18,249 nt of DNA from Clostridia bacterium (GCA_030592355.1 JAUVJE010000020.1:1-18249), one strand, 5' to 3'; counted from the stretch's first letter, positions 1-8,918 are shown. Numbers and translations are program-made. The notes: generated from the letters alone by a model not told the origin.

Positions 1-1106
1 ATCTGTGTATTTGTCCTGATGGCGGATTCATAATCCAACACCCTGATATTTTCTATGGTTTCTGAATTTTCCAAAAGCATCTCCGGAGTCAGGATTTCAG
101 TTTGATTAATATCCATCTCGCGAATATCCTCAAGGTTGTAGGCTTTTCGTGTCATTGCGATGCTGTGAACCAGGAATTCACTTTCCTTATCTTTCTCATT
201 CGGACTTACCACAAGCCCCTGAACCGCCAGAGCGATTACCAAAGTTATTAAAAATGCCGCCGGAAACACTCCTAAAGATATGGCAGTCATCTTATACTTC
301 TTCTTTATAAGAAAGAATACGGCTGCTATGACAATCGCAAGAAGAATATAAGGAATAACCCTATAATATTTAAGCCAGATATTCACATCTACATAACCTG
401 CTCCGGTTGAGCCCACCACTTCCCCAAATAAAATAGATTCTGCCTTAAATTTATAAACCGGGAATCTTACCGCAAGGAAAAGTGCCGTTGTGCTCATCAA
501 ATGAATCATAATCGGCTGGTATTTAAAGTCGTCAAGTTTCAGATTGGCAAAAACCATAAAAATTCCCGCGATATAATAAACGATGGCATATATCAGCAGG
601 AATATGACCAATCCCTGGAAATAATTAACAACATTCATAAGAAACGGTCTGGAAAACAGATAGTATCCCACATCATTAAAAAACAGAGGGTCCTTTATGC
701 CGAAATCGTTACCATTGAAATATTTCATTGCATTCAGGTACATGCTGCTGTTGGCCGTTATAGCAAAAATAATACCGGATGCGGCCGCCGGAATCCAGTT
801 GAAGAATGTCCCCGGCACTTTTTCATTTTTAATAAAATATTTTTTCAGGTTTTTGATTATGAAAATATTCTGAATCATCACTGCACCAAAGGCTATCAGC
901 CCCGCTACAATTCCGATTCCGATTTTCCATATCATATTCTTGATATAAATAGACGACAGTCCGCCTATTTCATCTAACTCAAGAATCCTGAGATAAATTC
1001 TGTCCGCAGCAACTATCAATATTACAACCACTGCTAATATTGCAATGATTTTATACCATTTGCTGCTTTTAAAAATTCTTCTTAGTTCCGCTAGATTTTC
1101 ATTCAT
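1..1106 (-). CDS. UPF0182 family membrane protein, N-terminal part (cut by left window edge)
   Basis: Reading the minus strand from ATG at 1106 gives an uninterrupted frame (MNENLAELRR...) that runs off the left edge, about 368 codons. It contains about seven hydrophobic membrane-spanning stretches, starting near residues 17-38. Family hallmarks are visible: a 'FGIKDPLFFNDVGYYLF' stretch, and after the last membrane segment 'SPNEKDKESEF' followed by 'IAMTRKAYNLEDI'. These match the N-terminal half of UPF0182 (COG1615) proteins, which are usually about 900 residues long with a large extracellular C-terminal region. The biochemical function of the family is not established. The start is supported because an in-frame reading from the neighbouring ATG at 1102 stops at once, and a GTAGGTGA ribosome site precedes 1106. 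It begins 9 bp after the ftsY stop, so it is probably the last gene transcribed from the smc-ftsY unit. Confidence 0.88.
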   Translation of the reverse strand, partial: MNENLAELRRIFKSSKWYKIIAILAVVVILIVAADRIYLRILELDEIGGLSSIYIKNMIWKIGIGIVAGLIAFGAVMIQNIFIIKNLKKYFIKNEKVPGTFFNWIPAAASGIIFAITANSSMYLNAMKYFNGNDFGIKDPLFFNDVGYYLFSRPFLMNVVNYFQGLVIFLLIYAIVYYIAGIFMVFANLKLDDFKYQPIMIHLMSTTALFLAVRFPVYKFKAESILFGEVVGSTGAGYVDVNIWLKYYRVIPYILLAIVIAAVFFLIKKKYKMTAISLGVFPAAFLITLVIALAVQGLVVSPNEKDKESEFLVHSIAMTRKAYNLEDIREMDINQTEILTPEMLLENSETIENIRVLDYESAIRTNTQ

Positions 1107-1115
1107 TCAAATCAC

Positions 1116-2033
1116 CTACAACAAGGCTTCGGTAAATTCTTCCGGGTCAAAATGCCTGAGGTCATCAAGTTTTTCACCTATGCCTATAAATTTTACGGGG
1201 ATATCAAGTTCTGCTGTAATCGGTATGATTATACCCCCCTTTGCGGTTCCATCCATCTTTGTAAGAACGATACCGTCTATACCCGTTGCTTCCCTGAACG
1301 CCTTCGCCTGCACCAGTGCATTATTGCCGGATGTGGCGTCTAATACGATAAGCGTTTCTTTTCTTGAATCCGCGGCTTCCCTTCTTATAACCCTGTGGAT
1401 TTTTTTAAGCTCTTCCATCAGGTTCTTTTTTGTATGAAGCCTCCCTGCGGTATCAATAATCAGCACATCTGCTTTTCTGTTTCTTGCCGCCCTGATTGCG
1501 TCAAATACGACTGCCCCGGGGTCTGCGCCGTGCTTATGTTTTATTATACCCGCTTCGGCACGTTTAGCCCATAGCTCGAGTTGTTCAATGGCCGCCGCTC
1601 TAAAGGTATCTGCCGCTGCAATTATAACTTTCTTGCCTTCGTTTTTTAAAAGCGCTGCAATTTTACCGGCGCTGGTTGTCTTGCCTGTGCCGTTTACCCC
1701 TACTATAAGGATTATATCCAGCTCTTCTCCCGGTTTCATACATTTGAGATATGTATCTTCATTCTTCGATAGTTTTTTTCTTATTTCTTCTTTGAGCATG
1801 CCGAATATAGCTTCAGGGTTAATCACGCCTTCGGCTTTTATCCTTGTTCTGAGTGCATCAGTCAGTTCCACCGAAGATTCTACGCCCATATCACTAAGAA
1901 TGAGTATCTCCTCAATTTCTTCAAAAAGGTCCTCGTCTATTTTTGTAAAAGAATTTATAACGGATTCCAACTTACTTCTCAGGTTGTTCCTTGTCTTTTT
2001 CAAACCTGATTTAAGCCTGTCGAATAGTCCCAT
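1116..2033 (-). CDS. ftsY: Signal recognition particle receptor FtsY
   Basis: FtsY is the SRP-receptor GTPase that docks ribosome-nascent chain-SRP complexes at the membrane and pairs with Ffh. The 305-residue protein has a short basic N-terminus and the helical N domain (about residues 1-95), then the NG GTPase domain. G1 is GVNGTGKT (112-119), the DTAGR element is at 194-198 and the G4 TKMD is at 258-261, followed by GTAKGG. The C-terminal 'GIGEKLDDLRHFDPEEF' is the usual FtsY end. There is no long acidic A domain, as is common in Firmicutes. A strong AGGAGGAAT site lies 5 nt before the ATG. The gene starts 9 bp after the smc stop, so the two are co-transcribed, and a UPF0182 gene follows after 9 bp. 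Confidence 0.97.
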   Translation of the reverse strand: MGLFDRLKSGLKKTRNNLRSKLESVINSFTKIDEDLFEEIEEILILSDMGVESSVELTDALRTRIKAEGVINPEAIFGMLKEEIRKKLSKNEDTYLKCMKPGEELDIILIVGVNGTGKTTSAGKIAALLKNEGKKVIIAAADTFRAAAIEQLELWAKRAEAGIIKHKHGADPGAVVFDAIRAARNRKADVLIIDTAGRLHTKKNLMEELKKIHRVIRREAADSRKETLIVLDATSGNNALVQAKAFREATGIDGIVLTKMDGTAKGGIIIPITAELDIPVKFIGIGEKLDDLRHFDPEEFTEALL

Positions 2034-2042
2034 ATATTCCTC

Positions 2043-5000
2043 CTAGTCAGTCATGTTCATAGATACGACCTTCGATATGCCATGTTCCTCCATGGTGACG
2101 CCGTATATGGAATCCGAATGCTCCATCGTACCCTTGCGGTGGGTTATCATTATAAATTGAGTATTATCATTGTCATTGTAGTCCCTTATATATTCTCCGA
2201 ATTTCCACACATTGGTTTCATCAAGGGCCGCTTCAATTTCATCAAAAATGCAAAATGGCGATGGATTTATCTCAAGAATAGAAAATATCAATGCAATCGC
2301 TGTAAAGGCTTTTTCCCCGCCTGACAGCAACATCATATTCTGAAGTCTCTTTCCGGGCGGCTGCACTATAATATCTATACCGCTTTCGAGTATATCGGTC
2401 TCGTCCACGAGTTCGATCCGCGCCTTGCCTCCTTCGAACAACTCCATGAAAACCTTGCCGAAACGTTCATTGATAATTGTAAGCTGCACCATAAAAGTCT
2501 TTTTCATTATAGTATTCATCTCTTTTATAACTTTATAGAGGTCTTCCTTAGATGCTTCAAGGTCGTCTTTCTGCGTCGATAAGAATCCATGCCTTTCTTT
2601 TGTTCTGGCATAATCCTCTATGGAGTTAATATTGATATTGCCAAGTTCTTTCAAACGCTTTCTGCATTTTGCTATATCCTGTCTGGCCTCGCCGATATTC
2701 TCTATTTCATCATGTTTGCCCAAGGCCTCGTTATGGGTAAGTCCGTATTCATCCCACATCCTGTTTTTCATCGCTTCGATTTCGGACATCGTTTTTGCCT
2801 GGCTGACTTCCACCTTCGAGCTTTTATTCTGAAGAAGAAGGATATCTTTATTGATGGCGTTTACTTTTTCTATATGTCTGTTGGCGCCCTCTTCAATTTC
2901 TCTTCTCTCGCTTGTATATTTATTTAGAATCCCGCTGAGATGCGACTTTTCTATATCCGGGTCAATTACTAGTTTTTCTTTTGCTGAAATTTTCTCTTTT
3001 ATCTGGATTTCCTTATTGTCGAATTCTGAAATTTCTATAATAGTGAGCTCTTTTTTGTTATCAAGTTCTATTCTTTCAAGGTCAATTCTACCCAGGGTCT
3101 CCCCTGCACTCTCCATGCTTTCCTTGACGGAATTGAAAGATACTTTTAAATCAGAGATATCCATATGAAGCTCATCGCGAATACGACGGTTTTCCTGATG
3201 AGATGCTTCGAATTCTGCAATTTTGGTTTTCAGACTGCTTATGACTGTTTCAAGTTCTGTAAGTTCTCCTCTTTGAACTTCAATCTCTGCAATATTTTTA
3301 CTCTTTCTGGCTTCTAGGTTTGACATAGATTCTTCAATGGTTGTGATCCTGGCGGTTACTCTGTCAAGAAGTTCTCCGGCGGCTTCCGCTTCTGTTCTTC
3401 TTTGGATGAGTATTCCATTTGATTCATTGTTACTGTATTCAAGCCTGCCTGCTGAAATTTTCATATCATCGGTTTCAACCGAAATACCGCGGGCATCTGA
3501 GTCAAGTTTTTCAATTACCAGAGCAAGATTATCAATTTCCGCATTTAACTGACGCAGCTTTTTTTCGCGATTGATAATTCCCGACGGTCCTGTTGCATGA
3601 CTTCCACCGGACACAACTCCATATCTGCTGAAAAATTCACCGTCAAGGCTGACTGTATCCAGTTCGTAATTGGTTTTTTTAATAATTTCAAGAGCATTTT
3701 CATAAGTATCTGCAATTACAATTCCGCCCAGCATGGCAATTACCGCATCGTTATATTTGGCCGGGCAAGTTGCTTTGTCCGAAGCCACGCATAAAAACCC
3801 TTTGCATGACCTGGCTTTCTCTATTGCTTCTCTGCTTGCTATGCCCATGCTTTTTTGTCCGGCGGATATAAATGACGCACGTCCTTTATTTTGTTCTTTA
3901 AGATAATCAATGGCATCTGATAAATCCCGGTTGTTTGATACCATGAGGCTTTGCAGGCGCCCGCCCAGTGCTGCTTCCACCGCTTTTTCAAAGCCGGGTT
4001 TCACCTCTATGATCCTGGCTGTAATTCCGAGTATTCCCGAAAGTTTTGAATTAGGAACACCCGCTTCTTCAATAATAGATTTGACCGACGACTTATACCC
4101 TTCCATTCTCTTTTCCATGTCATCCAGAATTTTATGATTACTTTCAAGTATTCCCAGCCTGGTGCGTTTTTGAGCGATGTCATTACGCATATCACCAAGC
4201 ATTTTTTCGTTTTCTTGAATTCTGTTTCTTATTGTCTCTAACTCTTCAATGCTTTTTCTGACCACAGCTGTTAGTTTTTCTACTTCAATTCTCGAATCCT
4301 GCATTTTAAGCCGCTGGACATCTTTCTCCATAATAAGGCTTTGCTTTGCCTTGAATGCTTCGGTTAAATTCCCGTCTATTGAAATATTGTCCAGCTCCTG
4401 CGTCCTGAGTTTTATTTTAACATCTGAAACAACGTCGGATTTATCATCAATTGTTTCCCTGAGTTTTTCCATTCCCTTTTCCTTTTCTCCAAGGGACTCC
4501 ATTATTTTTTCTAAATCATCTCTGTGCCTGTTCAGTTTTTCTTCAAATTCAGCTTTCTGCCCTTCAAGGTAAACCATGCGCTCCTCACGCTTGAAGTAGT
4601 CGCGGGTCAACTGCTTTTTCTTTTCGTCGATTTCTGCAATTTCCTTTTTAGCTCTTTCACGGTTGCTGTTTATGGAATTAAGTCTTTCTTTGGAAATTTG
4701 TATCTCATGTCTTGTTGTCTCGACGGACATAATAAAGTTATTAAGATTGTTTCTGGAATTCTGTTCCAACTCGTCAAGTTCATGCAAACGCTTGTTGCGT
4801 TCTTCATTCTCTGTGGCCGCATATTCAAGCTCGCTATTCTGGTTTTCAACATCGCCGATTAATGTTTCTATATCAAGTTCATATTTTTCAAGACGGGCTG
4901 TATAGTTTTTTAGATTGTTCAAGTATAATCCGACTTCGTTTTTCTGAAGAATTTCCCTGAGTTCCAGAAATTCCCTGGCTTTTGCAGACTGTTCGGCAAG

Positions 5001-5612
5001 AGGCTCAATCTGTATGGACAGTTCATGAACGATATCCCCTATCCTCAGGAGATTCAGTTCAGTTCTTTCAAGTTTCCTCTGAGCTTCAAGCTTTCTGACC
5101 TTGTATTTCATAATACCGGCGGCTTCTTCAAATATACCCCTGCGATCCTCGCTTCTTTGGCTGAGAATTTCCTGTACCTTGCCCTGGCTGATTATTGAAT
5201 AGCCGTTCCTGCCAACTCCTGTATCAAGGAAAAGCTCCCTTATGTCTTTAAGACGGCATGAATTATTATTAATTGAATAATTGCTTTCACCTGACCTGTA
5301 AAGTCGGCGTTTAACAGATACCTCAGTATAGTCGATCGGCAGATTGCCTTCAGTATTATCCACTACAAGAGTAACTTGTGCGAATCCTACGGATTTTCTG
5401 TACTGGGTACCTGAAAAAATAACATCAAGCATCTTGGAGCCCCGCAATTGTTTCGCGCTTTGCTCTCCAAGAACCCAACGCACAGCATCAGCGATATTGC
5501 TCTTTCCGCTGCCATTTGGTCCTACGACACTCGTTATTCCTTTATTGAATTCCAGAACCGTTTTACCGGCAAAAGATTTAAAACCCTGAAGTTCAATCCG
5601 CTTTAAATACAT
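2043..5612 (-). CDS. smc: Chromosome segregation ATPase SMC
   Basis: SMC is the coiled-coil ATPase of the SMC-ScpAB condensin that compacts and segregates the chromosome. From the chosen start MYLKRIELQGFKSFAG the protein is 1189 residues, the normal bacterial length. Walker A GPNGSGKS is at about residues 31-38. Long heptad-rich Glu/Lys/Leu arms flank a central hinge of about 170 residues (recognisable by 'GRLQSLMV' and 'GVVSGGS'). The C-terminal head carries the LSGGEKAF signature, the Walker B/D-loop 'FCIFDEIEAALDETN' and 'MITHRKGTM'. The frame stays open upstream to 5645, but 5612 is chosen because family members begin there and a GGGGG ribosome site lies 6-7 nt upstream. It is the first gene after a gene-free gap behind rnc, with a possible promoter at 5644-5673, and precedes ftsY by 9 bp. 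Confidence 0.96.
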   Translation of the reverse strand: MYLKRIELQGFKSFAGKTVLEFNKGITSVVGPNGSGKSNIADAVRWVLGEQSAKQLRGSKMLDVIFSGTQYRKSVGFAQVTLVVDNTEGNLPIDYTEVSVKRRLYRSGESNYSINNNSCRLKDIRELFLDTGVGRNGYSIISQGKVQEILSQRSEDRRGIFEEAAGIMKYKVRKLEAQRKLERTELNLLRIGDIVHELSIQIEPLAEQSAKAREFLELREILQKNEVGLYLNNLKNYTARLEKYELDIETLIGDVENQNSELEYAATENEERNKRLHELDELEQNSRNNLNNFIMSVETTRHEIQISKERLNSINSNRERAKKEIAEIDEKKKQLTRDYFKREERMVYLEGQKAEFEEKLNRHRDDLEKIMESLGEKEKGMEKLRETIDDKSDVVSDVKIKLRTQELDNISIDGNLTEAFKAKQSLIMEKDVQRLKMQDSRIEVEKLTAVVRKSIEELETIRNRIQENEKMLGDMRNDIAQKRTRLGILESNHKILDDMEKRMEGYKSSVKSIIEEAGVPNSKLSGILGITARIIEVKPGFEKAVEAALGGRLQSLMVSNNRDLSDAIDYLKEQNKGRASFISAGQKSMGIASREAIEKARSCKGFLCVASDKATCPAKYNDAVIAMLGGIVIADTYENALEIIKKTNYELDTVSLDGEFFSRYGVVSGGSHATGPSGIINREKKLRQLNAEIDNLALVIEKLDSDARGISVETDDMKISAGRLEYSNNESNGILIQRRTEAEAAGELLDRVTARITTIEESMSNLEARKSKNIAEIEVQRGELTELETVISSLKTKIAEFEASHQENRRIRDELHMDISDLKVSFNSVKESMESAGETLGRIDLERIELDNKKELTIIEISEFDNKEIQIKEKISAKEKLVIDPDIEKSHLSGILNKYTSERREIEEGANRHIEKVNAINKDILLLQNKSSKVEVSQAKTMSEIEAMKNRMWDEYGLTHNEALGKHDEIENIGEARQDIAKCRKRLKELGNININSIEDYARTKERHGFLSTQKDDLEASKEDLYKVIKEMNTIMKKTFMVQLTIINERFGKVFMELFEGGKARIELVDETDILESGIDIIVQPPGKRLQNMMLLSGGEKAFTAIALIFSILEINPSPFCIFDEIEAALDETNVWKFGEYIRDYNDNDNTQFIMITHRKGTMEHSDSIYGVTMEEHGISKVVSMNMTD

Positions 5613-5643
5613 TAAGTTCCCCCGAAGGCTGTAGTCTTTAGTC

Positions 5644-5673
5644 ATTTTAACATAATCAGCCTATATATTCCAA
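5644..5673 (-). promoter_or_regulatory. Possible sigma-A promoter for smc
   Basis: On the minus strand TTGGAA (5673-5668) and TAAAAT (5649-5644) are separated by 18 nt. They match the consensus hexamers at 4/6 and 5/6. Transcription would begin roughly 25 nt before the smc ATG. The case rests on position and hexamers only; readthrough from rnc is equally possible. Confidence 0.35.
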
Positions 5674-5796
5674 TTCATAATCGACTAAGCGACCTAGGGT
5701 CAGCTGGTCTATTTTCGACTAATTTATCTCGGTTCCATCAGTCGATTTTGAACCGTTGCCCCCAGGGTGTCGGTCTGATTCAATTATTTTATTGAT
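5674..5796. other. rnc-smc intergenic region with repeated TCGACT motifs
   Basis: No gene is seen here. The octamer TCGACTAA occurs at 5681-5688 and 5715-5722, and the inverted AGTCGA at 5740-5745. A 6-bp inverted repeat CGGTTC/GAACCG lies at 5730-5735 and 5750-5755. Neither repeat is followed by a convincing U-run, so no intrinsic terminator for rnc is called. The region could hold an operator, a processed RNA structure or nothing specific. Confidence 0.4.
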
Positions 5797-6489
5797 TTAA
5801 AAAGTACCCTTGCGATCATACTTGCCGAGGGCGTTCAGAGCAGCGCTTTGCTGGGCTTTTTTCTTGCTCTTTCCCTTGCCTTTTCCGCATTGTTTTTCAT
5901 TCACATAAACATCCACGCTGAATGTCCTGTCATGGGCCGGTCCCTTTTCTCCCCGGAGCTTATATCTGGGTTCTTTCCCAAACAGCTCCTGAGTGAGATG
6001 CTGAAGCTTTGTCTTGTAATCCTTATTATCTCCTGAATTGATATATTCAGATAGGTAACATGCGAGTTTTCCAAGAACAAATTCCTCTGCTTTTTCAAGT
6101 CCCCCGTCAATATATATTGCTGCGGTCAGCGATTCAAATACATCCGCTAAAACCGATTTGTTTTTATTTATTTTTTTCTTTTTCCCCGATGAACCGATAA
6201 AAATATATTTATCCAACTGCATGCCGTTTCCCGCCTGTCCCAAAGTTTCTCCGCAAACAGCATAAGCACGGGTAACAGTCATTTCGCCTTCACTAAGATA
6301 ATTATGACTGTTAAATAAAAAATTGCTGATAATTATCTGCAACACAGAATCACCAAGAAACTCCAGTTTTTCATAATTTACATACTGGTCATGGGAACTG
6401 TGTGTTATTGCCTGTATCAACAGTTCTTTGTCAAAAAATGAGTATCCTATAGACTTTTCTAAATTTCTAATAAATTTTCTATCAACCAT
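5797..6489 (-). CDS. rnc: Ribonuclease III
   Basis: RNase III is a double-strand-specific endoribonuclease that processes rRNA precursors and structured transcripts. The 230-residue protein has the catalytic domain first, with the signature KLEFLGDSVL. Metal-binding acidic residues are E43 and D47 there, and D116 and E119 in 'ADVFESL'. A double-stranded RNA-binding domain covers about residues 155-225 and ends in the usual Lys/Ala-rich helix. A strongly basic stretch (KKKKINKNK, about 103-111) sits just before the second catalytic motif, where many homologues are not so basic. The ATG is 1 bp beyond the fabF stop and has no recognisable Shine-Dalgarno sequence, so translation probably depends on ribosomes finishing fabF. 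Confidence 0.96.
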   Translation of the reverse strand: MVDRKFIRNLEKSIGYSFFDKELLIQAITHSSHDQYVNYEKLEFLGDSVLQIIISNFLFNSHNYLSEGEMTVTRAYAVCGETLGQAGNGMQLDKYIFIGSSGKKKKINKNKSVLADVFESLTAAIYIDGGLEKAEEFVLGKLACYLSEYINSGDNKDYKTKLQHLTQELFGKEPRYKLRGEKGPAHDRTFSVDVYVNEKQCGKGKGKSKKKAQQSAALNALGKYDRKGTF

Positions 6490-6490
6490 A

Positions 6491-7732
6491 TTACATATAT
6501 TTTTTCATTACTAAAGTAGCATTATGTCCGCCGAATCCAAAAGAATTGGACATCGCATAATTAATTGTCCTGTTTTTACCTTTGCCGGATACCAAGTCCG
6601 TAAGTCCGCATTCCGTATCCTGTTCTGTCAGATTAATTGTCGGTGGGATAAAATCTTCTTTAATAGCTGCTGCAGTTATTATTGCTTCCAGTGCACCGAC
6701 AGCTCCCAGGCTATGGCCGGTCATTGACTTGGTTGCACTTATTGAAACGTCCTTCTCGTCATCACCAAACAAGCGTTTTATAGCTATTGCTTCAGTTATG
6801 TCATTAAGAATAGTTCCTGTTCCGTGGGCATTTATATAATCTATGTCTTTAGTGGTTACTCCTGCATTTCCAATAGCATTCTGCATGCACCTGTAAGCTC
6901 CGTCTCCCGTTGGTTCAGGTGCCGTAAAATGATATGCATCGCATGTAGCGGAATAACCGGCTACTTCGGCAATAATTTCAGCTCCCCTTGAAAGTGCGTG
7001 CCGTAGTTCTTCAAGAATTAAAATTGCTCCGCCCTCGCCCATGACAAAACCACTTCTATTTTTATCAAAGGGCTTACATGCTTCGTTAGGATCTCCCACA
7101 ATGGATATGGATCTGTTTGCGGCAAAGCCCGCCATTCCGTATTCGGTCAGGCAAGCCTCTGAACCACCTGCAACCACAACATCCGCATCACCGTACTGAA
7201 TAAGACGAAAAGCGTTTCCGACTGCATAGGTAGAAGAAGCACAGGCTGTAACAACACACTCCGCCGGTCCTTTTGCACCTAAATCTATGGCAATTTTACT
7301 TGCCGCCATATTCGCAATAACCATGGTTACCGAGAAAGGACTTATCCGTCTGGATCCTTTTTCAAGAAATAGATTGTGTTGATTTTCATTAGTAATCAAC
7401 CCGCCAAAGCCTGATGCTACATGAACCGCCATTCTTGTCTTGTCAAATTCAACTTTTTCAAGTCCGGATTGCTTATATGCCTCATACGCAGCTGCAACTG
7501 CAAATTGCGCAAATCTGTCAAGCCTCCTGGCCTCTTTTCTATCCATGAATTCATCCGGTATAAAATTTTTTATCTCAGCTGCAACCTTTGTGGGAAGGTT
7601 TTCGGTACTAAACCCTTCCACAAAGGTTATCCCGTTTTTCCCTGACTTAATATTATTCCAAAACTCACCAAATCCAAGTCCGAGAGACGATATTGCCCCG
7701 ACTCCGGTTACCACCACTCTTCTTTTTTCCAT
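6491..7732 (-). CDS. fabF: 3-oxoacyl-ACP synthase II
   Basis: FabF is the condensing enzyme that elongates acyl-ACP with malonyl-ACP in type II fatty acid synthesis. With start MEKRRVVVTG the protein is 413 residues, the family norm. The Cys-His-His triad is visible as C164 in 'VTACASS', H303 in 'NAHGTGT' and H340 in 'MTGHSLGA'; the C-terminal 'SNSFGFGGHNA' is also typical. The frame extends six codons upstream to 7750. The start at 7732 is preferred because homologues begin there and AAAGGA lies 9 nt upstream, whereas the upstream ATG has no ribosome site. The gene follows acpP across an intrinsic terminator and a leader of about 130 nt, so fabF and rnc are expressed either by partial readthrough or from a promoter I could not identify. 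Confidence 0.96.
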   Translation of the reverse strand: MEKRRVVVTGVGAISSLGLGFGEFWNNIKSGKNGITFVEGFSTENLPTKVAAEIKNFIPDEFMDRKEARRLDRFAQFAVAAAYEAYKQSGLEKVEFDKTRMAVHVASGFGGLITNENQHNLFLEKGSRRISPFSVTMVIANMAASKIAIDLGAKGPAECVVTACASSTYAVGNAFRLIQYGDADVVVAGGSEACLTEYGMAGFAANRSISIVGDPNEACKPFDKNRSGFVMGEGGAILILEELRHALSRGAEIIAEVAGYSATCDAYHFTAPEPTGDGAYRCMQNAIGNAGVTTKDIDYINAHGTGTILNDITEAIAIKRLFGDDEKDVSISATKSMTGHSLGAVGALEAIITAAAIKEDFIPPTINLTEQDTECGLTDLVSGKGKNRTINYAMSNSFGFGGHNATLVMKKYM

Positions 7733-7864
7733 ATTTAATTGTCCTTTCATCTTGAGTGAACTTTAAATAAACGTACACCCACCGGATATCCTTATTGGAT
7801 ACATTCGAAACATACTGTATATTTCAACACCAGACACTCTTGCACATCGTGTCTGAAAACAAGG
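7733..7864 (-). other. fabF leader with a 7-bp stem inverted repeat
   Basis: No gene is seen here. A perfect inverted repeat CAGACAC/GTGTCTG lies at 7831-7837 and 7849-7855 (7-bp stem, 11-nt loop), just downstream of the acpP terminator in the direction of transcription. A second weak hairpin of 5 bp lies around GGATATCC near 7785-7800. No good -35/-10 pair and no FapR-type operator was found in this leader. Confidence 0.4.
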
Positions 7865-7886
7865 TAAAAAAGCCCCCGCAGGGGCT
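7865..7886 (-). terminator. Intrinsic terminator directly after acpP
   Basis: On the minus strand AGCCCC (7886-7881), loop TGCG, and GGGGCT (7876-7871) form a 6-bp GC-rich stem, followed by a run of T (7871-7866). It starts 5 nt after the acpP stop codon. Because fabF and rnc follow on the same strand, this terminator should lower their transcription relative to acpP. Confidence 0.85.
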
Positions 7887-7890
7887 GTTT

Positions 7891-8118
7891 TTACTGATTG
7901 TTTGTAATGTAGTCAACAGCGTCTTTGACTGTTGTGATTTTTTCAGCATCCGTATCCGGAATATCCACTCCAAATTCGTCTTCCATGGACATAATGAGTT
8001 CGACTATGTCCAATGAATCTGCACCTAAATCTTCAATAAATGATGCTTCAATAACCACCTGAGCTTCATCAACACCCAACTGATCAACAATAATGCCTTT
8101 TACCTTTTCAAATACCAT
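7891..8118 (-). CDS. acpP: Acyl carrier protein
   Basis: This small acidic carrier protein of 75 residues holds growing acyl chains on a 4'-phosphopantetheine arm. The prosthetic group attaches to S35 in the motif LGADSLDIVELIM, and the acidic helix 2 and C-terminal 'TTVKDAVDYI' are typical. A GGAGG site lies 8 nt before the ATG. It sits 50 bp downstream of fabG in the FapR-controlled operon and is followed at once by an intrinsic terminator, which fits the large amounts of ACP that cells need compared with the condensing enzyme encoded beyond it. Confidence 0.97.
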   Translation of the reverse strand: MVFEKVKGIIVDQLGVDEAQVVIEASFIEDLGADSLDIVELIMSMEDEFGVDIPDTDAEKITTVKDAVDYITNNQ

Positions 8119-8168
8119 TTAAAAAACCTCCATAAATTACTTATATTCGAGATGGTAATGTAAATATA

Positions 8169-8918
8169 TTACATAACCATACCACCGTCAACATTTAAAA
8201 CCTGGCCTGTTATAAAAGACGCATCATCTCCCGCCAGGAAGAGAACAGCTTTCGCTACATCAGATGCACGTCCAAACCGATTTACGGGAATACTTTCCAG
8301 ATATTTCACCTTGAGTTCATCGCTCAGAGCCGCAGTCATATCGCTTTCTATGAAACCCGGGGCCACTACATTACAAGTGATTCCTCTTTTTCCCACTTCT
8401 TTTGCAACTGATTTAGAAAAACCTATCATACCTGCTTTTGAAGCTGCATAATTTACCTGTCCGGCATTTCCTATAATTCCTATTATGGATGAGATGTTTA
8501 TTATTCTGCCCCATCTTTTTTTCATCATAGGCCTGATACATGCTTTGGAACAGTTAAATACACCTTTTAAATTAACATCTAAAACCATGTCCCATTCATC
8601 TTCAGACATCTTCATAAGCAGCATATCGCGGGTTATGCCGGCATTGTTTACCAGGATATCCACCGAACCAAATTTTTCAGCCGCAAAGGCAAACATTTCC
8701 TTTACAGCTGCTGTATTTGCTACGTCGCAGGCATATCCTGCACAGGAATATCCTGCTTTATCAAATTCAGCAAGGGCAGCTTTGAAATGGTCGGATTCAC
8801 GGCTCGCATTTAGCAGCACATTCGCTCCCTGAAGAGCGAATGCCTCTGCTATGCGTTTTCCTATTCCCCTGCTAGCCCCCGTTACCAGTATATTCTTATT
8901 TTTAAAATCCATAATCAT
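8169..8918 (-). CDS. fabG: 3-oxoacyl-ACP reductase
   Basis: FabG is the NADPH-dependent short-chain dehydrogenase that reduces 3-oxoacyl-ACP to 3-hydroxyacyl-ACP. The 249-residue protein has the TGASRGIG cofactor motif (13-20), NNAGIT (91-96), the active-site tetrad N116, S144, Y157 and K161 (YAASK), and a C-terminal 'VLNVDGGMVM'. The first ATG at 8918 overlaps the fabD stop as ATGA, which suits translational coupling. A second ATG two codons later (8912) is an alternative start, and neither has a strong ribosome site. It lies in the fatty-acid operon between fabD and acpP. Confidence 0.96.
   Translation of the reverse strand: MIMDFKNKNILVTGASRGIGKRIAEAFALQGANVLLNASRESDHFKAALAEFDKAGYSCAGYACDVANTAAVKEMFAFAAEKFGSVDILVNNAGITRDMLLMKMSEDEWDMVLDVNLKGVFNCSKACIRPMMKKRWGRIINISSIIGIIGNAGQVNYAASKAGMIGFSKSVAKEVGKRGITCNVVAPGFIESDMTAALSDELKVKYLESIPVNRFGRASDVAKAVLFLAGDDASFITGQVLNVDGGMVM

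Noticed and set aside
1588..2046. Plus-strand open frame antisense to ftsY, and many similar frames across smc and the fab genes
   Set aside because: They lie wholly inside strongly conserved minus-strand genes, have no ribosome sites and give Ser/Phe-rich low-complexity translations typical of antisense frames.
5613..5645. Longer smc start at 5645
   Set aside because: The extra 11 residues are not part of the SMC family N-terminus, and the GGGGG ribosome site serves the ATG at 5612.
5730..5755. CGGTTC/GAACCG inverted repeat as the rnc terminator
   Set aside because: It has a 14-nt loop and no U-run after the stem.
7733..7750. Longer fabF start at 7750
   Set aside because: No ribosome site precedes it; AAAGGA fits the ATG at 7732, where homologues begin.
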